64,000 nt of DNA from Brachybacterium sp. Z12. Its GTDB lineage: Bacteria > Actinomycetota > Actinomycetes > Actinomycetales > Dermabacteraceae. The stretch spans positions 2,108,001 through 2,172,000 of the forward strand of contig NZ_CP060496.1 in assembly GCF_014400405.1 (NCBI RefSeq), given 5' to 3'. The translations under genes and the position numbers were made by a program. This document shows, one piece after another, positions 57,876 to 64,000 of the stretch (positions are counted from its first letter, which is position 1; the number at the start of each line of letters is the position of its first letter). The notes beneath the pieces are model-generated. The model was not told the DNA's origin and made no database searches. It saw nothing but the letters and a program-made list of their open reading frames with translations.

Positions 57876-59201
57876 ATGATGTCTGATGTGCTGTGGAACG
57901 CACCCGTCGCCGCCCAGCCGGTCGACGCGCTGGTGCGGGTCCCGGGCTCGAAGTCGCTGACGGCGCGCTGGATGCTGCTGGCCGCCGCAGCCGCTGAGCC
58001 CTCCGTGCTGCGCGGTGCCCTGGTCTCGCGCGACACCCGCCTGATGCGGGATGCGCTCGAGCGGCTCGGCGCCGTGCTCGAGGTCAGAGACGGCTCGCTG
58101 CACGTCTCACCGCTGCCGCCGCCCACAGAGCATCCCGGCGACCCGGTCGAGATCCACACCGGCCTCGCGGGCACGGTGATGCGATTCGTGCCGATGCTCG
58201 CGGCGCTGCATCACGGCGATGTCCGCTTCACCGGTGACGATGCAGCGCTGCTGCGCCCGATGGATGCGGTCATCGATGTGCTCCGCCAGCAGGGGGTCGA
58301 GGTCACCGAGCACGGTGAGCCCGGGCACCTGCCGCTGACCGTGCACGGCACCGGCCGTCTGCGCGGCGGCCGGGTCGAGGTCGATGCGTCGGCCTCCAGC
58401 CAGTTCGTCTCCAACGCACTGCTGGTGGCGGCGCGGGCGGAGCAGGATCTGGAGCTGGTGCACGTCGGGCCGGTGCTCCCCTCGCTGCCGCATATCGAGA
58501 TGACGCTCGATACGCTGCGTCAGGCCGGCGTCGATGCCTCCCACCGGGTGGACGACGACGGGCGACACAGCTGGAGCGTCACCCACGGCCCGATCCGTCC
58601 GGTGCAGGTGACGATCGAACCGGATCTGTCGAACTCGGGCCCGTTCCTGGCCGCGGCGATGGTCACCGGCGGCACGATCGCTGTCGATGACTGGCCGGAG
58701 ACCACCACGCAGCCCGGCGATTCCTACCGTGAGCTGCTGACCCGCATGGGTGGCGAGGTCTGGCGCGAGGACGAGTCGGTCTGCGTGCGCGGCACCGGCA
58801 CCATCCGCGGCATCGAGGCGGACATGTCCGCGGTCGGCGAGCTCGTGCCGACCATGGCGGCGCTGTGCGCTCTCGCGGACTCCCCATCCCGCCTCACCGG
58901 GGTCGCCCACCTGCGCGGTCACGAGACCGACCGGTTGAAGGCCCTGGCCACGGAGCTCTCGAAGCTCGGAGCCCGCACCGTCGAGCTCGAGGACGGGGTG
59001 GAGATCCACCCCGGGCCGCTGCAGGGAGCAGTGTTCGAGAGCTACGAGGATCACCGCATGGCCACCGCCGGCGCGATCATCGGACTGCGGGTCCCGGGCC
59101 TGCGGGTGGTGGACATCGGCACCACGCAGAAGACCCTCCCCGATTTCGTGGGGATGTGGCTGGCGATGCTGCACCCGGAGCCGGCGGTGGACGACGCGTG
59201 A
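57876..59201 (+). CDS. aroA: 3-phosphoshikimate 1-carboxyvinyltransferase (EPSP synthase)
   Basis: Shikimate-pathway enzyme joining phosphoenolpyruvate to shikimate-3-phosphate. 441 residues, intact. PGSKSLTARWMLLAAAA carries the substrate Lys and Ser, although Ala replaces the usual Asn before Arg. Others are TGLAGTVMRFVP (PEP loop), SASSQFVSNALL, and the C-terminal ESYEDHRMA. ATG 57876 or 57879 (adjacent). Followed by rsgA with a GTGA overlap. Confidence 0.95.
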   Translation: MMSDVLWNAPVAAQPVDALVRVPGSKSLTARWMLLAAAAAEPSVLRGALVSRDTRLMRDALERLGAVLEVRDGSLHVSPLPPPTEHPGDPVEIHTGLAGTVMRFVPMLAALHHGDVRFTGDDAALLRPMDAVIDVLRQQGVEVTEHGEPGHLPLTVHGTGRLRGGRVEVDASASSQFVSNALLVAARAEQDLELVHVGPVLPSLPHIEMTLDTLRQAGVDASHRVDDDGRHSWSVTHGPIRPVQVTIEPDLSNSGPFLAAAMVTGGTIAVDDWPETTTQPGDSYRELLTRMGGEVWREDESVCVRGTGTIRGIEADMSAVGELVPTMAALCALADSPSRLTGVAHLRGHETDRLKALATELSKLGARTVELEDGVEIHPGPLQGAVFESYEDHRMATAGAIIGLRVPGLRVVDIGTTQKTLPDFVGMWLAMLHPEPAVDDA

Positions 59202-60265
59202 GCCGCTCGGCCCGCGACTACGACGAGAGCGATGTGCGCGTCCGCCCCAATCGGCGCGGCTCCCGCCCTCGTACGAAGGATCGGCCCAAGCATGAGGACG
59301 CCGTCACCGCCCGCGTGGTCTCCGTGGACCGCGGGCGGTGGCGGACCGTCGTCGGCGAAGGCACCGAAGAGCAGCGAGCGGTCACCGCGATGCGTGCCCG
59401 GGAGCTGGGCCGCTCCGCCATCGTGCCCGGCGACCTGGTAGGTCTCGTCGGTGACGTCTCCGGGCGCGAGGGCTCCCTCGCACGGATCGTGCGGATCCAG
59501 GAGCGCAGCTCCTTCCTGCGGCGCAGCGCCGACGACGACGACCCGACGGAGCGGCCCCTGGTCGCGAACGTCGACCTGATGGTGATGGTCACCGCCGTCG
59601 AGAACCCCGAGCCCCGCGGCGGCATGATCGATCGCTGCCTGGTCGCGGCCTATGTCGCCGGGATCGAGGCGCTGCTGGTGCTCACCAAGACCGATCTTCG
59701 CTCTCCCGAGGCGTTCCTGACCTCCTACTCGCCGCTGGGCCTCGAGCATGTGGTGACGCGGCGGGAGTCCCCGGAGGAGGCGGTCTCTGCGGAGGCGCTC
59801 GGCATCGTGGGATTGGAGGAGCTGCGGGAGCGGCTCTCCGGTCGGATCAGCGTGCTGATCGGCCATTCGGGAGTGGGAAAGTCGACGCTGCTGAACGCCC
59901 TGGTGCCGGGCACGGACCGCGCCATCGGCGTGGTCAACGATGTCACCGGGCGCGGCCGGCACACCTCGTCCTCTGCGCTCGCGATGCAGCTGCCGGAGGA
60001 TGACGGCTGGGTGATCGACACCCCGGGGTGCGCTCCTTCGGCCTGGGTCACGTGGATCCGGGTGAGCTGCTGGACGCCTTCGCGGATCTCTCGGCACTGG
60101 CCGAGCACTGCCCGCGCGGCTGCTCGCATCTCGAGGACGCCCCGGACTGCGCGCTGGATGCCCTGGGTCGCCGACGGCGGGGCCGGCACTGCGGGGCCCG
60201 CCCGCTTGGTCTCCTACCGGCGCCTGGCGACCGCACTGCAGGAGAACGACCCATGGGACCTGTGA
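59198..60265 (+). CDS. rsgA: Small ribosomal subunit biogenesis GTPase RsgA, two indels
   Basis: GTPase that matures the 30S subunit. 355 residues. An OB-fold N-terminal domain precedes a circularly permuted GTPase: VLTKTDL (G4) comes first, then IGHSGVGKSTLLNAL (G1) and VIDTPGVRSFGL (G3). A zinc domain follows with C and H in EHCPRGCSHLEDAPDCAL. A G5 run is read as four at 60025-60028. One extra C near 60159-60161 restores CALDAWVADGG. Between aroA and hisN, as usual. Confidence 0.93.
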   Translation: MSRSARDYDESDVRVRPNRRGSRPRTKDRPKHEDAVTARVVSVDRGRWRTVVGEGTEEQRAVTAMRARELGRSAIVPGDLVGLVGDVSGREGSLARIVRIQERSSFLRRSADDDDPTERPLVANVDLMVMVTAVENPEPRGGMIDRCLVAAYVAGIEALLVLTKTDLRSPEAFLTSYSPLGLEHVVTRRESPEEAVSAEALGIVGLEELRERLSGRISVLIGHSGVGKSTLLNALVPGTDRAIGVVNDVTGRGRHTSSSALAMQLPEDDGWVIDTPGCAPSAWVTWIRVSCWTPSRISRHWPSTARAAARISRTPRTARWMPWVADGGAGTAGPARLVSYRRLATALQENDPWDL

Positions 60266-60362
60266 CCTGCGTACAGGCCGTCGGACGCTCGATGTGACCC
60301 GGTGTCCCGCAGGGTCCGCGTCGCTGCGCGGAGCGGGGCTCCCGGGCCCGTAGTGTGGGCGC

Positions 60363-61157
60363 ATGTCGAGTCGATTCGCCGATGACCTGCGCCTGGCCCA
60401 CGTGCTGGCCGACGCCGTGGACCAGCTGACGATGTCCCGCTTCAAGGCGCAGGACCTCGAGGTCTCCACCAAGCCCGACCTCACCGAGGTCACCGACGCG
60501 GACCGCGCCGCCGAGCAGCTGGTGCGCTCGCAGCTCTCCCGTTCCCGGTCCCGTGATCAGGTGATCGGTGAGGAGTTCGGCAGCACCGGCGCCTCCCCGC
60601 GCCAGTGGGTGATCGATCCGATCGACGGGACCAGCAACTTCGTGCGCGGGGTGCCGGTGTGGGGCACGCTGATCGGGCTGATCGAGGATGGTCGGCCCGT
60701 GGTGGGCCTGGTCTCCGCGCCCGCCCTCGGACGTCGCTGGTGGGGCGGCGAGGGTGCGGGTGCATGGACGGGCACACGAATCAACAGCGCCTCCCGCCTC
60801 CAGGTCTCCTCCGTGGACAGCATCGATGAGGCCTCGCTGTCGTACTCCTCGCTGCACGGCTGGGCGGAGCGGGAGCGGCTGCCGCAGATGCTGAACCTCA
60901 TGCAGCGTTTCTGGCGCACTCGCGCCTACGGGGACTTCTGGTCCTACATGCTGGTGGCCGAAGGGGCGGTGGATGCCGCCTGCGAACCGGCGCTCGCGCT
61001 GCACGACATGGTCGCGCTGGCCCCGATCCTCACCGAGGCGGGAGGGCGCTTCACCTCGCTGGACGGCGAGGACGGCCCCTTCGGCGGTGACGCCGTGGCG
61101 ACCAACGGGCTGCTGCACGAAGAGGTCCTCGAGGCTCTCGCCGAGCGCCGGGGCTGA
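60363..61157 (+). CDS. hisN: Inositol monophosphatase-family phosphatase, probable histidinol-phosphatase HisN
   Basis: 264 residues, intact. Metal-site motifs are EEFGS, WVIDPIDGTSNFVRG and, near the end, WSYMLVAEGAVDAACEPALALHD. STKPDLTEVTDADRAAE is typical of the actinobacterial HisN subgroup, and the aroA-rsgA-hisN order supports this. Inositol-1-phosphate phosphatase is the alternative. TAGTGT six bases before the ATG suggests a near-leaderless mRNA. Confidence 0.85.
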   Translation: MSSRFADDLRLAHVLADAVDQLTMSRFKAQDLEVSTKPDLTEVTDADRAAEQLVRSQLSRSRSRDQVIGEEFGSTGASPRQWVIDPIDGTSNFVRGVPVWGTLIGLIEDGRPVVGLVSAPALGRRWWGGEGAGAWTGTRINSASRLQVSSVDSIDEASLSYSSLHGWAERERLPQMLNLMQRFWRTRAYGDFWSYMLVAEGAVDAACEPALALHDMVALAPILTEAGGRFTSLDGEDGPFGGDAVATNGLLHEEVLEALAERRG

Positions 61158-61288
61158 GACTCGCTGACCTGCGATGGGCCCCGGATCACCTTCAGAGGTC
61201 CGCCCAGGGGCCTCCGGCGCCTCGGGGTGCACGCCATCGGTAGACTCGTGACGTCGTGACCCCGAACTGTGAAGGGATACATCCCCCT

Positions 61289-62508
61289 ATGACCGTCAAG
61301 CGCGTCGCCCTCCTGACCGCAGGTGGCTATGCCCCCTGCCTGTCCTCCGCCGTCGGCGGTCTCATCGAGCGGTACACCGAGCTGGTGCCCGACGTCGAGA
61401 TCATCGCGTACAAGCACGGCTACTGGGGGCTGCTCTCCGGGGAGAAGCTCGTGGTGGATGACGAGGTGCGTGCGAAGGCCGGCCTGCTGCACAACTACGG
61501 CGGCTCCCCATCGGCAACTCCCGCGTGAAGCTCACCAACACCGCGGACCTGGTCAAGCGCGGTCTGATCCAGGAGGGCCAGAACGCCCTCGAGGTCGCCG
61601 CGAACAAGCTCAAGGCCGACGGCGTGGACGTCCTGCACACCATCGGCGGCGACGACACCAACACCACCGCCGCGGACCTCGCGAAGTACCTGCACGACAA
61701 CGGCCACGAGATGCAGGTCGTGGGCCTGCCCAAGACGATCGACAACGACATCGTGCCGATCCGTCAGTCCCTCGGTGCACAGTCCGCCGCGGAGCAGTCC
61801 AGCGTCTTCGCGCAGAACATCGTCGCCGAGCACGGCTCGAACCCGAAGATGCTCATCATCCACGAGATCATGGGCCGCGCCTGCGGCTACCTCACCGCGC
61901 AGGCAGCCGAGTACTACCAGACCTGGCACTCCCAGCAGGAGTGGCTGCCCGGGATCGGGCACCGCGCCGAGCGCTGGGACGTTCACGCCGTGTTCCTGCC
62001 CGAGCTGGCACTGGACATCGACGCCGAGGCCGAGCGTCTCAAGGCTGTCATGGACGATGCCGGCTGCGTGAACATCTTCCTCTCCGAGGGTGCGGGGATC
62101 CCGGAGATCGTCGCCGAGATGCAGGCGCGTGGCGAGGAGCCGGAGAAGGATCCCTTCGGCCACGTCAAGATCGATACGATCAACCCCGGCCAGTGGTTCG
62201 CGAAGCAGTTCGCCGAGAAGCTGGGCGCGGAGAAGGTCATGGTCCAGAAGTCCGGCTACTTCTCCCGATCCGCGAAGGCGAACGCCGATGACCTGCGCCT
62301 GATCAAGTCGATGACCGACTACGCCGTGCAGGTCGCCCTCGAGGGCGGCTCGGGCCTGATCGGGCACGACGAGGAGCGGGGCGATGTGCTGCGCGCCGTC
62401 GAGTTCGAGCGCGTCGCCGGGCACAAGGCCTTCGACATCTCCCAGCCCTGGTTCCATGAGGTCATGGAGCGCACCGGCCAGAAGATCGTCCCCGCCCAGG
62501 CCGGCTGA
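61289..62508 (+). CDS. pfp: Pyrophosphate-dependent 6-phosphofructokinase, one frameshift
   Basis: Reversible phosphorylation of fructose-6-phosphate using PPi. 406 residues. GGDDTNTTAADLAKYL has Asp where ATP enzymes have Gly, and PKTIDNDIVP has the Lys, both marks of PPi use. Also MGRACGYLTA and the C-terminal KSGYFSRSAKAN. A C5 run is read as four at 61506-61509. ATG 61289 is preferred (MTVKRVALLTAGG); GTG 61256 in frame is possible. TAGACT at 61241-61246 may be the -10. Confidence 0.94.
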
Positions 62509-62536
62509 TACGGCTGAGGACGACAGGGCCGCCGAC

Positions 62537-63337
62537 ATGCTGAGCAGCGCTCGGCGGCCCCGCGTGCGCACCTGGCGCCGCACCCTTCGCGCGCTCGCCC
62601 TGACGGGGCGGGCGCGCGAAGCGCATCCGGGGACCGATGACTCCGACATCCTCCACCTGGGCCCCGGCCCGGCCGCGACAGCGCTCATGGAGGACCGCGG
62701 ACCCCTCGCCCCGGCCCGGCTGCTGCGGCCCCGCCAGGGCAGGCTCGGAGACTGCTGGGTGATGGCTCCGATGCTCGCGCTCCACGAGACTGCACCGGAG
62801 CGGCTGCGGGCGCTGCTCACCGCCGAGAGCCACGGGATCGTGACCGTACGCCTGCCCGGTGTCGCGACGCCGCTGCGCGTGGATCGACGTTTCCCCGTCG
62901 ACGAGCACGGGGTGTTCCAGTACGGCCGACGGGACGGAGCGAACCCAGGATGGGTGGGCGCGCTCGAGAAGGCGATCGCCGCCCATCTCGCCGCGGACTA
63001 CGCCTTCCTGCAGCGCGGGTTCGCCCGCTTCGGCTTCGAGCTGCTGCTGGGCGAGCGGGTGCACTCGCAGCTGCGGATGCCGAGCGCCGCACAGATCATC
63101 GCCTGGCGCAGCGAGGGGCGCGCGATCGCCGCGTCCACGCATCCCTTCAGCGGACGGGTGTCGACCATGGCCGGGCCGCTGCCGAGCAACCATGTGTTCG
63201 CCGTGGTCGGGGCCAATGCACACAGCGGCCATGTGCGGCTTCGCAATCCATGGCGTCCTGAGCACCTGCTGGTCATCGATGCCCGCAGCTTCCGGCGCGG
63301 GTTCCTCTCGGTGGATGTGACCGGCCCGCTGCGCTGA
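62537..63337 (+). CDS. Calpain-like (C2 family) cysteine protease, single domain
   Basis: 266 residues. The catalytic triad can be placed: Cys73 in RLGDCWVMAPMLAL, His219 in PSNHVFAVVGAN and Asn237 in VRLRNPW. Between them NPGWVGALEKAIAAHLAADY matches the calpain helix W-x-x-LLEKAYAK. No signal peptide, membrane helix or calcium-binding C2/EF-hand part is visible, so it looks cytoplasmic. ATG 62537 is 28 bp after pfp, without a strong ribosome site. Substrate unknown. Confidence 0.75.
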   Translation: MLSSARRPRVRTWRRTLRALALTGRAREAHPGTDDSDILHLGPGPAATALMEDRGPLAPARLLRPRQGRLGDCWVMAPMLALHETAPERLRALLTAESHGIVTVRLPGVATPLRVDRRFPVDEHGVFQYGRRDGANPGWVGALEKAIAAHLAADYAFLQRGFARFGFELLLGERVHSQLRMPSAAQIIAWRSEGRAIAASTHPFSGRVSTMAGPLPSNHVFAVVGANAHSGHVRLRNPWRPEHLLVIDARSFRRGFLSVDVTGPLR

Positions 63338-63350
63338 CCCTGGTGCCTGC

Positions 63351-63991
63351 TCAGCGCCGCGCTGCGTCGAGCCAGGCGTCGGCGATCAGGCGGTGCCCGG
63401 GCGGGGTGGGATGCACTCCGTCCTCGGCGATGGTGCTCGGTGTGTGCCCGGCCGCGAGGGCGTCTGCCAGCACCTGCTCGAGGTCCACGGTCCGGTGGCC
63501 ATGCTCAGCAGCGAGACGACGGATGATCGCGACCTTGCCGTCGAGGTCGCTGTGGATCCGCGCCGTCTGCTCGTCGACGTCCGCGACGAAGGGGATGATC
63601 ATCAGCACCGGTGCATGGGGCACGGTGGCCGCCAGCTGTGCCAGCAGGTTCCGTAGTAGCCCTGCTCGAAGGATTCCTCGCTGACGTGCTCGCCGCGGGT
63701 GAAGCTGTGCCAGGAGTCGTTCACTCCCACGTAGATCGTCACCAGGTCGGGGGCGAGATCCAGACAGTCAGGGCCGAAGCGGGCCTCGAGGTCAGCGACC
63801 TTGTCCCCGCCGATCCCGAGGTTGATCACCGTCGCGGTCGGCTCATGGGCCGCGTAGTGATCCGCGAGCAGGCGCACGTAGCCGTGCCCGAGCTCCTCGG
63901 GGTCCTCTCGTCGTCCGGCGTCGGTGATCGAGTCGCCGATGAAGAGCAGGGTGCGGGAGGCGGGGGCGGTGGTCGCAGTCATGGCGGACAT
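63351..63991 (-). CDS. SGNH/GDSL-family lipase or esterase, one frameshift
   Basis: 213 residues. All four blocks are present: FIGDSITDAGR (Ser), INLGIGGDKVADL (Gly), IYVGVNDSWHSF (Asn) and DGVHPTPPGH (Asp, His). No signal peptide, so a cytoplasmic esterase or deacetylase. One base is missing near 63653 (expected GYYRNLLAQLAA). Start ATG 63991 or 63982; no clear ribosome site. Convergent with the protease gene. Confidence 0.88.
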
Positions 63992-64000
63992 CGTGCCAGA

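Noticed and set aside
31883..63991. Interpreting the broken genes as pseudogenes or programmed frameshifts
   Set aside because: Breaks fall in G/C runs irrespective of gene, hit essential genes repeatedly and lack slippery-site stimulators in common.

Overview
The window is very GC-rich DNA (about 70% by eye) from an actinobacterium. It carries SigR with a zinc anti-sigma factor, the fused Kgd 2-oxoglutarate dehydrogenase, GlgE, NucS, the 24-residue ribosomal protein bL37 and DUF2550 beside the ATP synthase operon. Gene order and protein style suggest Micrococcales, possibly a Brachybacterium-like member of Dermabacteraceae; that placement is inference. Apart from one small carbohydrate cassette, the window is core chromosome. 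I see no insertion sequence, phage, CRISPR array or rRNA.

Layout. 1-8.5 kb: mnmA (cut by the left edge), a small phosphotransferase, then a leftward MoxR/DUF58/VWA (BAT-type) operon ending in a cysteine desulfurase. 8.8-15.4 kb: rightward glgX-glgE-glgB (alpha-glucan metabolism). 15.5-18.6 kb: a thioredoxin/TPR protein, a Tat lipoprotein and a membrane protein, all leftward. 18.8-20.8 kb: nucS and nagA, rightward. 20.8-44.1 kb: a long leftward housekeeping block, read in transcription order as lysA, hom, thrC, thrB, rho, [inserted Gfo-AKR fusion and lacI], rpmE, prfA, prmC, tsaC, wecA-like, atpI, atpBEFHAGDC and DUF2550. 44.4-46.8 kb: a fused otsA-otsB trehalose enzyme and tRNA-Arg(CCG). 46.9-51.0 kb: tsaD and an M23 peptidase (leftward), diverging from a two-component system. 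51.2-55.9 kb: kgd, an SGNH hydrolase and bL37. 56.0-57.1 kb: rsrA and sigR (leftward). 57.3-63.3 kb: a DoxX protein, aroA, rsgA, hisN, PPi-dependent phosphofructokinase and a calpain-like protease. A second SGNH hydrolase closes the right edge.

Reading quality dominates interpretation. More than 40 single-base indels break about 30 genes, including atpA, atpB, atpD, lysA, tsaD, prmC, sigR and kgd. Nearly all are a missing base in a G or C run (usually 5 read as 4, or 6 as 5), a few are an extra base, and I found no G or C run longer than five. The affected genes are otherwise well conserved and mostly essential, so I annotate each as one CDS with a probable sequencing indel, not as a pseudogene. 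Lengths quoted are after restoring the frame.

How it fits together: glycogen and maltose-1-phosphate metabolism (glgX/E/B), trehalose synthesis (otsAB) and PPi-PFK form the carbon-storage and glycolysis side. lysA/hom/thrC/thrB and aroA/hisN supply amino acids. mnmA with nifS, tsaC and tsaD modify tRNA. prfA/prmC, L31, bL37 and rsgA serve the ribosome. sigR/rsrA give a thiol-stress response. The most unusual items are the calpain-like protease, the LacI-controlled Gfo/Idh-AKR fusion inserted between rho and rpmE, the Rho protein with a large repeat-containing disordered region, and TsaC with a long acidic tail.
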